Positions 55,918-64,000 of a DNA stretch of 64,000 bases are shown one piece after another. The position numbers and the translations under genes were made by a program. The DNA is from an uncultured Ulvibacter sp. (GTDB lineage: Bacteria > Bacteroidota > Bacteroidia > Flavobacteriales > Flavobacteriaceae), in assembly GCA_938041335.1 (NCBI GenBank), contig CALIAF010000007.1, forward strand, positions 42,499 through 106,498, written 5' to 3'. The stretch's first letter is position 1. Each line of letters begins with the position of its first letter. The notes beneath the pieces are model-generated. The model had not been told where the DNA came from. It worked only from the letters and a program-made list of their open reading frames with translations, and ran no database searches.

Positions 55918-57447
55918 TCGCATCATCTTTCCTAAGATTCCCAGTACACTTCTAATTACCGTTGGGCTCAAGAGGGTTTTTACAATAGTAGATGATGTAG
56001 ATTTGCTAGAAGTTCTTCTACTTTTAGAAGACGAACTTTTACTAGCTGCGTCTCGTTCTTGCTTGGCTTTTTCTTTTGCATCTTCTTGCTCCGCCACTTC
56101 AATTTTTTTATTAAGAATCTCATAGGCGCTCTCACGGTCTATGGTTTCATTATATTTTTTTATCATCTTAGATTCCTTAAGCAGGGCTGCAAGTTCACTA
56201 TCTTCTAGTACATCCATTCTACTCATAGGCGCTCTAAGCATAGTAGATGCAAGCGGTGTAGGAACTCCTTTTTCGTTTAAGGCAGAAACTAATGCTTCTC
56301 CAATACCCAGAGAAGTTAAGACTTCATCTGTTTTATAATAATCTGAAATAGGATAATTCTCGGCCGTTAACTTTATTGCTTTTCTGTCTTTTGCCGTAAA
56401 CGCACGCAATGCATGCTGGATTTTTAATCCTAACTGTCCTAAAACTGCTTCTGGAACATCTGTTGGGTTTTGTGTTACAAAGTATAGACCAACACCTTTA
56501 GAGCGAATTAATTTAACAATACTTTCAATCTGATCTAATAAAGCATCACTAGCTTGATTAAATATGAGATGCGCTTCGTCAATAAAAATGACTAATTCTG
56601 GTCTATCACTATCTCCTTGTTCTGGGAAGGTTGCATATATTTCGGCAAGTAGGCTCAACATAAATGTTGAGAACAACTTCGGTCTATCTTGTATGTCTGT
56701 TAAACGCAAGATATTGATGTATCCCATGCCGTTTCTGTCTGTGCGCAATAAATCATCTGTGTCAAATGATTTTTCTCCAAAGAACAAATCTCCACCTTGT
56801 TGTTCAATTTCTATAATTTTTCTTAGAATAGAACCTGTAGAACTTGCTGACATTCTACCATATTCTTTCTGGATTTCTTCTTTGCCTTCTTCGGTCACGT
56901 AATTTAGCATTTTCTTGAAATCTTTCAAGTCGAGCAGTGGCAATTTATTATCGTCACAATACTTAAAAATTACAGAAACAATACCGCTTTGAGTCTCGGT
57001 AAGGTCAAGTATTCTAGATAACAGTACGGGCCCAAACTCACTTACGGTAGCTCGCATACGCACACCATCTTGATCTGAGATGGTTAAAATCTCTACTGGA
57101 AATTTCTTTGCCTCAAATGGAAATCCAATTTTTTCGTGACGTTCGTCAATTTTTGGGTGACCGGGACTGGGTTGTGCAATACCAGATAAATCACCTTTCA
57201 TATCCATTAATAGGACAGGTACTCCTTTTTCAGAGAGATTTTCTGCAAGTATTTGTAGGGTTTTGGTTTTACCAGTACCTGTGGCACCCGCGATAAGACC
57301 ATGACGGTTCATTGTTTTTAAAGGGATACGCACGAGCGCATCTGTAATAGTCTCTCCATCTAGCATCGCTGCCCCTAGGTTTATCGCATCTCCTTTTGTC
57401 TTATAACCCTCAGTGATATAGTCAAAAAATTGCTGTGTATCTGCCAT
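55915..57447 (-). CDS. HerA-like ATPase (DUF853 family)
   Basis: 510 residues. Walker A is GATGTGKT at 54-61; Walker B is LVIFIDEAHLIF; the arginine-containing MLRAPMSRMDVL segment follows. The family (helicase HerA-like, DUF853, YjgR-type) has hexameric FtsK/HerA ATPase domains with unclear biological role; HerA itself resects DNA ends with NurA, which is not present here. A charged linker and Ser/Lys-rich stretch (SKSSSSKSRRTSSKSTS) precede the C-terminal TVIRSVLGILGKMMR. The stop codon is inside the 7-bp repeat array. Confidence 0.88.
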   Translation of the reverse strand: MADTQQFFDYITEGYKTKGDAINLGAAMLDGETITDALVRIPLKTMNRHGLIAGATGTGKTKTLQILAENLSEKGVPVLLMDMKGDLSGIAQPSPGHPKIDERHEKIGFPFEAKKFPVEILTISDQDGVRMRATVSEFGPVLLSRILDLTETQSGIVSVIFKYCDDNKLPLLDLKDFKKMLNYVTEEGKEEIQKEYGRMSASSTGSILRKIIEIEQQGGDLFFGEKSFDTDDLLRTDRNGMGYINILRLTDIQDRPKLFSTFMLSLLAEIYATFPEQGDSDRPELVIFIDEAHLIFNQASDALLDQIESIVKLIRSKGVGLYFVTQNPTDVPEAVLGQLGLKIQHALRAFTAKDRKAIKLTAENYPISDYYKTDEVLTSLGIGEALVSALNEKGVPTPLASTMLRAPMSRMDVLEDSELAALLKESKMIKKYNETIDRESAYEILNKKIEVAEQEDAKEKAKQERDAASKSSSSKSRRTSSKSTSSTIVKTLLSPTVIRSVLGILGKMMR

Positions 57448-57626
57448 TATTAAATTTTTTATAAAAATAGTGATTGTCTCCTTGTTGCTGAAATTTTAAG
57501 CAACTATTATTGGTTAGTTAACAGGAGATTTGGTCATATAAAGAAAAGCCTTGGTTGCTCGAGGACAAGTTATGACAGCTATAATAGCTAGTAGAAAATT
57601 TCCTAGCTTTACAAAAACCACCCATT

Positions 57627-58088
57627 ATGAAACTTTTTTACGCTATTATCTTCTTAATTTTAATGTATAGCTGTCAAAAACCTCAGCATATTTCAGAAGA
57701 AAAAAATGTCCCTATTTTTCACAACTCTCACGAACCCAAAAAGCAAGATGCTCCCTTTAGTGATGTCGTACAAGTAGGCAATGTTTTTTATCTCTCAGGC
57801 CAGATAGGAATGGATCATACATCGCGAACACTTGTAAAAGGTGGGATTGAAGCAGAAACGCACCAAACCCTAAAAAATATACAAGCGGTTTTAACAGCAC
57901 ATAATCTAGCAATGAGCGATGTGGTAAAAGCGACTGTGATTCTTGACCAAATAGAAGATTTCACTGCTTTTAATACTATTTACAAAACGTACCTTCCTCA
58001 AAAACCGGCAAGAACCACTTTTGCTGCAGAGGCTTTAGCAAGAGGGGCAAAAATTGAAATTGAAGTAATAGCGGTGAGAACAAAATAA
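57627..58088 (+). CDS. Exported RidA/YjgF-family lipoprotein
   Basis: 153 residues. The C-terminal 115 residues form a complete RidA domain: PFSDVVQVGNVFYLSGQIGMDH, THQTLKNIQAVLTAHNLAMSDVVKATVIL, PARTTFAAEALARGAKIEIEVIAV, with the conserved Arg (PART) that binds the carboxylate of imines. RidA normally hydrolyses reactive enamines in the cytoplasm. Here a lipoprotein signal (FLILMYSC, C16) places it in the periplasm, which is unusual. The gene is divergent from the HerA-like gene. A TAGCTTTA (57604-57611) precedes it. Confidence 0.88.
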   Translation: MKLFYAIIFLILMYSCQKPQHISEEKNVPIFHNSHEPKKQDAPFSDVVQVGNVFYLSGQIGMDHTSRTLVKGGIEAETHQTLKNIQAVLTAHNLAMSDVVKATVILDQIEDFTAFNTIYKTYLPQKPARTTFAAEALARGAKIEIEVIAVRTK

Positions 58089-58212
58089 GCAAGAGCGTTC
58101 TAGTTCCAGATTTGGATTAAAAAAGAACAAAGGATATGTATTGAAAGAAATTTTTAAAAAAGCCCTCGATAAATTTACTGCCCAAAAAGCTACAAGCGAA
58201 GCGTACTAGAAA

Positions 58213-58911
58213 CTACCAGCTCTCACCTTCTCGTCTAATATCTGTCTCTATCATACCGTCACGTAATCTAATAATTCTGTGCGCGTGCAGCGCAATATCT
58301 TCTTCGTGTGTTACAATAATCACCGTGTTTCCTTGCGCGTGAATCTCGTCAAACAAGTCCATAATCTCTAATGAGGTTTTAGAGTCTAAGTTTCCGGTAG
58401 GCTCATCTGCTAGGATGATGGAAGGCTTGTTTACTAATGCTCTTCCCACAGCCACACGCTGGCGTTGTCCACCAGAAAGTTGGTTGGGTTTATGGTCCAT
58501 ACGATCTGCAAGACCTACATCTGTGAGCACCTCTTCTGCACGTTCTTTACGGGCAGATTTTGAAGCTCCGGCATATACCATTGGCAATGCTACATTTTCT
58601 AGCGCGGTAGTACGAGGCAATAAATTAAAGGTCTGAAAAACAAAACCAATCTCTTTGTTTCTTATTTCTGCAAGTTCGTCATCGCTCATATTACTCACAT
58701 CTTTTCCATTGAGCATATAAGAGCCAGCGGTAGGGGTGTCAAGACATCCTAATAAATTCATTAAGGTAGACTTACCAGAACCAGAAGGCCCCATTAGTGC
58801 TACATATTCGCCTTTATTAATAAGAAGATCTATCCCTTTAAGCACCTTCACAATTTCTTGCCCAAGTGGAAAATCTCTTGTAATCTGTTTGATATCAATT
58901 AATACACTCAT
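58213..58911 (-). CDS. ABC transporter ATP-binding protein (LolD/MacB type)
   Basis: 232 residues from the ATG at 58911 ([18 protein letters not shown]); the TTG at 58926 is less likely. Walker [11 protein letters not shown]-loop [10 protein letters not shown], signature [15 protein letters not shown], Walker [14 protein letters not shown] and the H-loop VTHEEDIA are complete. It resembles ATPases of LolCDE and MacB-type export systems. No permease gene is adjacent in the window; it presumably lies elsewhere. Confidence 0.93.
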   Translation of the reverse strand: MSVLIDIKQITRDFPLGQEIVKVLKGIDLLINKGEYVALMGPSGSGKSTLMNLLGCLDTPTAGSYMLNGKDVSNMSDDELAEIRNKEIGFVFQTFNLLPRTTALENVALPMVYAGASKSARKERAEEVLTDVGLADRMDHKPNQLSGGQRQRVAVGRALVNKPSIILADEPTGNLDSKTSLEIMDLFDEIHAQGNTVIIVTHEEDIALHAHRIIRLRDGMIETDIRREGESW

Positions 58912-59005
58912 AATCGCTGTGGTCAATTTTGTGATTGGTCTTTTTACAAATAAGATAGTAAAAAGAGGTATTCTTGTTCCATAAGACGCAAAATAGAGCG
59001 CCTTG

Positions 59006-59782
59006 TTACACTCTAAGAATAAAATGTTCCTTCTGTTGTTCTTTTCTAAAAAACACGAGTCCCCATTGGTAGGTATCTATGCTCACGGTTACTTTTTTGT
59101 GTGCGCAAATCTCCTTCCAAGCTTCGGTCATTGCTGGGCTCCAATAGATATCATCAAAAACAATAACACCTTCATTGGTCATGTTAGGCAATAGTTTTTC
59201 AAAATAGGTCAGTGTGGCTTCTTTGCTATGATTGCCATCTACAAAAGCAAAATCTATGTCACTTCGGAAATGTGCTGAATCAAAAAAATCGTCAAATTTC
59301 ATCGTTACTAACTCCAAGTTATCAAAGGAAAATGTATCAAAACCCGCTCTCGCAACACCCGAAGTTTTTGGGCAACCTTCTACGGTTGTAATTCGAGCCG
59401 ATTCATCGCCAGAACGCATAGCCGCTGCGGCTAACCCTACCGAGGTGCCAATCTCTAGTATTTCAATAGGTTTAAGATATGCAATAAGTTTACTTAACAA
59501 TCGCTGTCTTTTTTTAGTCATTCCGGCATTTTTGGCAATCGCAGAAACTTTTCTGAGGTTGCTTTTAAAAACGCGAGACCCCGCGCCAAAGTCTGTGACT
59601 TCAATTTCTGCAGTATTATTTAATAACCAATCGCGATGTTGTTTTAAGGTGTTGTCTTGCCTTGGCAGTTGTTTGTTATACAGACATTTGGTCAATAAAT
59701 CATACACAAAAGGAGAGTGCACTCCGTGCTGATTGCTGGAGTTTTTAAGGAACCTTAAGTATGTTTTTAGTTGATAGCGCAT
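59006..59782 (-). CDS. Class I SAM-dependent methyltransferase
   Basis: 258 residues from the ATG at 59782. The TTG at 59797 lies inside a -7 promoter element and is rejected as start. The SAM-binding motif is [18 protein letters not shown] with the acidic loop ITTVEGCP, and motif post-II is [17 protein letters not shown] with [13 protein letters not shown]. The fold resembles O-methyltransferase-type enzymes. The substrate is unknown. The N-terminal 60 residues ([26 protein letters not shown]) form an extra helical region common to flavobacterial homologues. Confidence 0.85.
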   Translation of the reverse strand: MRYQLKTYLRFLKNSSNQHGVHSPFVYDLLTKCLYNKQLPRQDNTLKQHRDWLLNNTAEIEVTDFGAGSRVFKSNLRKVSAIAKNAGMTKKRQRLLSKLIAYLKPIEILEIGTSVGLAAAAMRSGDESARITTVEGCPKTSGVARAGFDTFSFDNLELVTMKFDDFFDSAHFRSDIDFAFVDGNHSKEATLTYFEKLLPNMTNEGVIVFDDIYWSPAMTEAWKEICAHKKVTVSIDTYQWGLVFFRKEQQKEHFILRV

Positions 59783-59794
59783 AATTACTATTGC

Positions 59795-59802
59795 CAAAAT
59801 TA
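59795..59802 (-). promoter_or_regulatory. -7 element of the methyltransferase gene
   Basis: The minus strand reads TAATTTTG (TAnnTTTG). It ends 12 bp before the ATG at 59782, leaving a leader of only about 6 nt. Confidence 0.5.
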
Positions 59803-59850
59803 CATATTTAAATGGTTAAATAGATGCCAGGTATTATATTGAATTTAACA

Positions 59851-61131
59851 TTAGTGATCCACTTGCTCTCCATGTTGACTTAGATCTAGGCCTCTTTGTT
59901 CTTGATCCTCTCGCACTCGTATTTTTAATAATACATCTACGATTTTAAATAATAAATAACTTCCAAAAAAAGTAAATACAGATGTGATTACAAGTGCAAT
60001 AAGATGATAATAGAATGTTGAAGTTTCTCCGTAGATTAAACCAACATTATTTGCTAATACACCTGTTAAGATCATTCCAATTATTCCGCCAATCCCGTGA
60101 CTTGGAAAAACATCTAATGTGTCATCAATGCCAGATTTGTTTTTTAAGTGAATCATCCAGTTTGATATAATGGCGGCAACAAATCCTATAAGCATGGATT
60201 GACCTATATTAACAAAGCCAGCAGCTGGTGTGATGGCTACTAATCCAACTACAGCTCCTATACATGCTCCAATGGCAGACATTTTTCGTCCGAGCATACG
60301 TTCATAAAAAATCCAAGTTATCATAGCGGTTGCGGAAGCGATATTAGTGTTTGCAAAAGCGATAACTGCATCTCCATTTGCCCCTAGAGCAGAACCAGCG
60401 TTAAAACCAAACCAACCAAACCAGAGTAGTCCTGTACCTAAAATCACATAAGGTACATTTGCGTGGCTTTCTGTGACTACTTTTCTTTTTCCTAAGTAAA
60501 GTGCTCCGGCTAATGCGGCAAATCCAGCAGACATATGTACCACAGTGCCGCCGGCAAAGTCAAGAACTCCCCAATTTCTAAATAGGCCATCTGGATGCCA
60601 AGTCATATGAGCAAGAGGGCAGTAGATGAATAGACTAAATAATACCATAAACAGTATATAGCTTCTAAATCTTACACGACCTGCAAAACTACCTGTTATA
60701 AGTGCTGGAGTTATTATAGCAAATTTTAATTGAAATAAGGCGTAAAGTAAAAAAGGGATTGTGCTAGAAAAATCTGGGTTAGGTTCCAGGCCTACATTTT
60801 TAAAATTTAAATAGGTCAGTGGATTTCCTATTATCCCACCTATGCTATCTCCAAAAGCTAAACTAAAACCTACAAGCACCCAAAGCACACTAATAACTCC
60901 AAGTGCAATAAAACTTTGGAGCATAGTAGAGATAATATTTTTTTTATTAATCATACCTCCATAAAAGAAAGAAAGTCCCGGTGTCATTAAAAGTACAAAG
61001 GCACTAGCAACTAACATCCATGCAGTATCTGCTTTGTCAATTTCTGAAGATAATTCTTGATAACTAGAGGCGGTAAAAACGCTAAAAACTACTAAAAGTG
61101 ATAGCGTAATGAAGTTCACTTTTTTTCCCAT
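59851..61131 (-). CDS. amt: Ammonium transporter
   Basis: 426 residues, about 11 membrane segments after a cleavable-looking N-terminal segment. Family motifs are DTAWMLVASAFVLLMTPGLSFFYGGM, PLAHMTWHPDGLF, DFAGGTVVHMSAGFAALAG (first pore histidine), GLLWFGWFGFNAGSAL and DDTLDVFPSHGIGGIIGMILTG (second pore histidine). Amt proteins take up ammonium under nitrogen limitation. A P-II protein gene (glnK), often linked to amt, is not next to it. A tandem GTGACATT repeat lies about 120 bp upstream. Confidence 0.96.
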   Translation of the reverse strand: MGKKVNFITLSLLVVFSVFTASSYQELSSEIDKADTAWMLVASAFVLLMTPGLSFFYGGMINKKNIISTMLQSFIALGVISVLWVLVGFSLAFGDSIGGIIGNPLTYLNFKNVGLEPNPDFSSTIPFLLYALFQLKFAIITPALITGSFAGRVRFRSYILFMVLFSLFIYCPLAHMTWHPDGLFRNWGVLDFAGGTVVHMSAGFAALAGALYLGKRKVVTESHANVPYVILGTGLLWFGWFGFNAGSALGANGDAVIAFANTNIASATAMITWIFYERMLGRKMSAIGACIGAVVGLVAITPAAGFVNIGQSMLIGFVAAIISNWMIHLKNKSGIDDTLDVFPSHGIGGIIGMILTGVLANNVGLIYGETSTFYYHLIALVITSVFTFFGSYLLFKIVDVLLKIRVREDQEQRGLDLSQHGEQVDH

Positions 61132-61525
61132 TTTTTTAATTTATAATGTATGACTTAGGTGTTATACATCTGCTTAATCGAGCTGATTTTTAAGGAATAA
61201 AAATCACTATTTTTTGTAAAAAAAACGAATGAATAGGCATCAAAATGGTGACATTTGTGACATTGAAAAAAATGAGATATTTAATAAATGAATTTGATAA
61301 TTTAAGCCAAAAGTCATTGCTTCAAATAAGGAATTCTCAAACCAAATTTTAAAAATAGTGTCTGTTTTGGGGTAAATGCGAAGAGAATAACAATTGTTTT
61401 TAGTGAAAAACGGCTCGTTTTATTAAGACCCATCAAGTTTTTCAAGTTGTGCGCCAATTTCTAAATGTACTCCAACTCAATCTAGTTTATCCGCTTAATG
61501 GGCAAAATCTTGACCTATGGTATTT
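61132..61525. other. 394-bp gene-free stretch between amt and the broken GH3 gene
   Basis: No convincing ORF, RNA gene or promoter consensus was found. It holds a tandem pair of GTGACATT (61248-61255 and 61257-61264) in the amt upstream region and a weak AAAACG/CGTTTT hairpin near 61412-61426 that could end transcription of the GH3 gene. The half near 61525 may contain decayed sequence, but no homology is visible. Confidence 0.5.
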
Positions 61526-62623
61526 TTAAATAAAGAAACCCAAATGGACTTTCAGTCTAATAATCTTCTTCACAGATTGATACACCTGTTGTCTGTAGAT
61601 TGAATCTTGAGACATTTCGGCTAGAATACTGTTTATGGTTTCTGTCTCATCTATAGGCATAAGCAGCATATCGTTGCCAGCCTTGGAGGCAACTAAGGGT
61701 GCATTGTCAATAATAGTGACTGCTTTCATAATATTGAGTGCGTCTGTAATCACAAGCCCTTTAAAACCTAATTCTTCTTTTAACAGGCCTGTCACAATTT
61801 TTCTAGAACAACTAGCTGGAAGCCCATCTGTGCTGTATTTTTCATTGTTTTCTATAGTAATATGCGCCATCATTATAGATAAAACACCGGCTTCAATTAA
61901 TGGCGGATATACATCCAGTTCTTGTAAGTCTCCATCAATGTATACCGATTTTTTATGCGTATCTCCACTTACTAATCCGTGCCCCGGAAAATGCTTTGCA
62001 GTGGCTACAATCCCTTGTTCTTGACTCGTCTTAATAAACTGCTTGCTTAAGGAGATTACTTGATTCTTATCATTTCCGAAGCTTCTATTTTAAATGGCTT
62101 CATTGTTTGGGCTCACATCTACAACGGGCGCAAAATTTTGATGGAAACCGATCTCTTGTAAACTTGTATTTATAATGCGTGCAATAGAGTCTGCTTGTCT
62201 TGTGGTTTTTATATCTATGGTGTTCATTAACGGTGCACTCCCTTTTAATCTGCCATTAAATAGACTAGGCTCTGCATCAATAGAATAGAGGAGCGGAAGT
62301 TGATTTTGAGAAACACTAATTGCATTTAAGCTATCAATCATTCGTTTATGATTCTCTTGAGTACCTTTAAGAAAAACGATGCCGCCTATTTTGTTCTGTT
62401 TCGCTAGATCCATTACAACAGACTCTGGTTTCCCTAATTCACCCGCAGAGGTCACAATCATTTGCGCCACTCGAGATTGATCGTCTAAGGAGTTAAAGAT
62501 CTCGTCAACGCGATGTTCTATCTCAGGATTGTATTTATAGAAATCTGTGAGTGCCGGGGTTTGTGCCTTTGCAGAAATGCACAAAAGCACGGTGAGTGAA
62601 AGGCTGAATATCGATCTTTTCAT
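61526..62623 (-). pseudogene. Glycoside hydrolase family 3 (NagZ-like) gene broken by an in-frame stop
   Basis: A single frame of 365 sense codons is interrupted at codon 178 by TAA (62090-62092). Both sides read as one GH3 domain: signal peptide, SRVAQMIVTSAGELG, KIGGIVFLKGTQENH, SIDAEPSLFNG, FAPVVDVSPNNEAI-stop-NRSFGND, ATAKHFPGHGLVSGDTH (acid/base His) and FKGLVITDALNIMKAV (nucleophile Asp). GH3 enzymes of this type remove N-acetylglucosamine or other sugars. One base change (for example AAA to TAA) explains the break; everything else is intact, so it is recent or a sequencing error. It starts eight bases after the esterase gene. Confidence 0.85.
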
Positions 62624-62631
62624 TTTTTTAA

Positions 62632-63774
62632 TTACTCTTTTATTATTCTTCTAGTGATCGTTCCCATTGAAGTACTAATAGACATTAGATAAACTCCAGA
62701 GTTTAACTGGCTTAAATCTATAGTTTCATTGGTGCGGATTGCCTCGATTTGTACTCCTAAAATACTGTACAATTGAACATTTTGAATGTTTAGAGTAGGA
62801 TCACTGTTTTCAATTTGAACAGTAGTTTGTGCTGGGTTTGGGAAAATACTAATCGTATTGTCCAAATATAAATAATTAGGGTTCGTAAGAAAACCATCCA
62901 TATACAAACGGAAAAACAACCAAGCCTCTTCACCAGCATCAATGTCCATATTACCCCAAGCTCCAGGCCAATCGTGACCTCCTCCGGCTACCTCATAATA
63001 CCAAACTTCATTATTATTGATTCCATTTTGATGCTTCTGGCTTACAATAACACTATCATCATTCGGGTCTGTATCCGGTAATGTTTCGTTCACAACCGTT
63101 GTGCATTCATTTTTAGCAACAAAATAATCTATGGTAGAAGCAATACTAGGGTAAGCACCCCATCCATCATTATTGTTTGGGTCACCAGATAAAGGTGTCA
63201 CACCATCTTCAGAACCGTGTATCTCGAATATTGGAATTGGTGGGCTTTCGTCACAACCATCTAAGATGTCTTGCAGAATCATCCCAGCTACAGGCGCTAC
63301 TGCTTTAAAAGTATCATACGCTTGGCAAGCAAGCATATAGCACATTTCTGCACCATTAGAAAATCCTGTTGCAAAGGTGTAATCGGGATTTAAGCCGTAA
63401 GTAACTTGTAAGTAAGCCGCTAAGTCTGTCAAGAAGCCCACATCATCAACATCTTCATTAGGGTGAAAGTCATAGCCTACATTCCAGAAGCGATTGCCTC
63501 CACCATCTGTGGTTCCTCTGGGATAAACAACTGCAAACCCATATTGGTCTGCGAGGTCATTCAAATCAGAGTAGTTTCTCATGTTGGCAGCATCTCCGGT
63601 ATAACCGTGCATTGCAAAAACTAAAGGCATGTTTTCATCTAAATCTCCTGGCTCGTAATAAATGTATTGACGATCAATACCATCATGTTCAAAAGTCGTG
63701 TATTGCGCTTGCACAATAAAATGAGAACAACAGATCGTAAAAACAAGGAGTACTATTTTGTAAGTATGGTTCAT
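62632..63774 (-). CDS. Secreted PHB-depolymerase/feruloyl-esterase-like hydrolase with sorting domain
   Basis: 380 residues. Signal peptide (VLLVFTICCSHFIVQAQ), then an alpha/beta hydrolase of the LpqC/poly(3-hydroxybutyrate) depolymerase type at about 35-295: PLVFAMHGYTGDAANM, FATGFSNGAEMCYMLA (nucleophile Ser in GFSNG), IPIFEIHGSEDGVTPL (Asp) and VAGGGHDWPG (His). The C-terminal 80 residues (ISIFPNPAQTTVQIENSD, GVYLMSISTSMGTITRRIIKE) are a type-9-secretion sorting domain. It is therefore probably released or attached at the surface, acting on esters in plant or algal material. It is upstream of the broken GH3 gene in a likely operon. Confidence 0.9.
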   Translation of the reverse strand: MNHTYKIVLLVFTICCSHFIVQAQYTTFEHDGIDRQYIYYEPGDLDENMPLVFAMHGYTGDAANMRNYSDLNDLADQYGFAVVYPRGTTDGGGNRFWNVGYDFHPNEDVDDVGFLTDLAAYLQVTYGLNPDYTFATGFSNGAEMCYMLACQAYDTFKAVAPVAGMILQDILDGCDESPPIPIFEIHGSEDGVTPLSGDPNNNDGWGAYPSIASTIDYFVAKNECTTVVNETLPDTDPNDDSVIVSQKHQNGINNNEVWYYEVAGGGHDWPGAWGNMDIDAGEEAWLFFRLYMDGFLTNPNYLYLDNTISIFPNPAQTTVQIENSDPTLNIQNVQLYSILGVQIEAIRTNETIDLSQLNSGVYLMSISTSMGTITRRIIKE

Positions 63775-63828
63775 AGAAAATGATTTGATGCTTAATACGG
63801 TAAAAATACGCTTTTAACAATAAAAAAT

Positions 63829-64000
63829 TTAAAGTTCCTGCAGCGGTGGTTTCCTAATTTCAAAGATAACATTAGAAAGATTCCCGTCCTCTTTTCTACC
63901 TACTGCAAGTTGAAACCCATTGGTCACTAAAAGCTTTTTTGAAGCTTCATTCTCAACATGAGTGAATGCCTCTATCAGCGCAAAGCCTAATTTGTCAAAC
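63829..64000 (-). CDS. GNAT-family acetyltransferase (partial, N-terminus outside window)
   Basis: The minus strand is open from the right edge to TAA at 63829-63831, 56 residues. The sequence FDKLGFALIEAFTHVENEAS, then KKLLVTNGFQLAVGRKEDGN and VIFEIRKPPLQEL matches the C-terminal acetyl-CoA-binding end of RimJ/RimL-type GNAT enzymes (the NxAS-KLL-GF pattern). The window edge cuts it; its start lies to the right. Confidence 0.75.
   Translation of the reverse strand, partial: FDKLGFALIEAFTHVENEASKKLLVTNGFQLAVGRKEDGNLSNVIFEIRKPPLQEL

Noticed and set aside
55710..55955. Plus-strand ORF with repeated HYSLLTT units
   Set aside because: It is the translation of the 7-bp tandem array, antisense to two real genes; the 21-bp amino acid period follows from 7-bp repeats.
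61526..61873. Separate short gene encoding the C-terminal part of the GH3 protein
   Set aside because: Same frame as 62090-62623, and the codons between continue the GH3 domain; it is one broken gene, not two genes.

Overview
This window is a piece of a low-GC (roughly 35-40%) Bacteroidota chromosome. Everything fits a member of the Flavobacteriaceae: SusC/SusD nutrient-uptake genes, Flavobacteriia-type -7 promoter elements (TAnnTTTG), starts without Shine-Dalgarno sequences, type-9-secretion-like C-terminal tails, and a str-S10-spc-alpha ribosomal superoperon that lacks tuf and runs on to carA, eno and citrate synthase. The genus cannot be fixed from the sequence alone. No tRNA, rRNA, CRISPR array, insertion sequence or prophage was recognised.

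Layout. 1-6740 (minus strand): a SusC/SusD pair with its terminator, plus the N-terminal two thirds of a second SusC-like receptor that runs off the left edge. 6852-8567 (minus): an Omp85-family barrel. 8666-26233 (plus): 31 genes for ribosomal proteins, EF-G, SecY, IF-1 and RNA polymerase alpha. They start from one near-consensus promoter and are broken by two structured gaps that look regulatory: rpsJ-rplC, with an attenuator-like terminator, and rpsK-rpsD, with terminator, new promoter and structured leader. 26287-31430 (plus): carA preceded by an overlapping 29-codon ORF, enolase, citrate synthase and an amidinotransferase/DDAH-like enzyme.

31431-35862 (minus): a compact operon of a secreted thioredoxin-like protein, ApbE flavin transferase, a tiny DUF4266-type lipoprotein, a DUF3570-type barrel and a secreted DUF6055-type putative metallopeptidase. 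It sits exactly between two plus-strand arginine-deiminase-superfamily genes. 36921-46604: SDR oxidoreductase, argS, an M28 peptidase, a membrane-anchored regulator-like protein with a lipoprotein partner divergent from a DUF4349 gene, and a two-domain fasciclin lipoprotein. The divergent gap holds four TTTACAA boxes, three of them exactly 11 bp apart. 46768-53055: DEAD-box helicase, GNAT-like protein, DUF1761 and LysE membrane proteins, ffh and folD.

53077-64000: a four-gene minus-strand operon (lipoprotein, VOC protein, AI-2E transporter, PaiB-like protein) downstream of a HerA-like ATPase and a 7-bp tandem repeat array, an exported RidA-like lipoprotein, an ABC ATPase, a methyltransferase, an ammonium transporter, a glycoside hydrolase family 3 gene broken by one in-frame stop codon, a secreted PHB-depolymerase-like esterase, and the C-terminal end of a GNAT acetyltransferase.

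The best candidates for undescribed biology are the ApbE/DUF4266/DUF3570/thioredoxin operon, the membrane regulator with its TTTACAA array, and the two internal leaders of the ribosomal superoperon. All family assignments come from reading the protein sequences; no database search was run.
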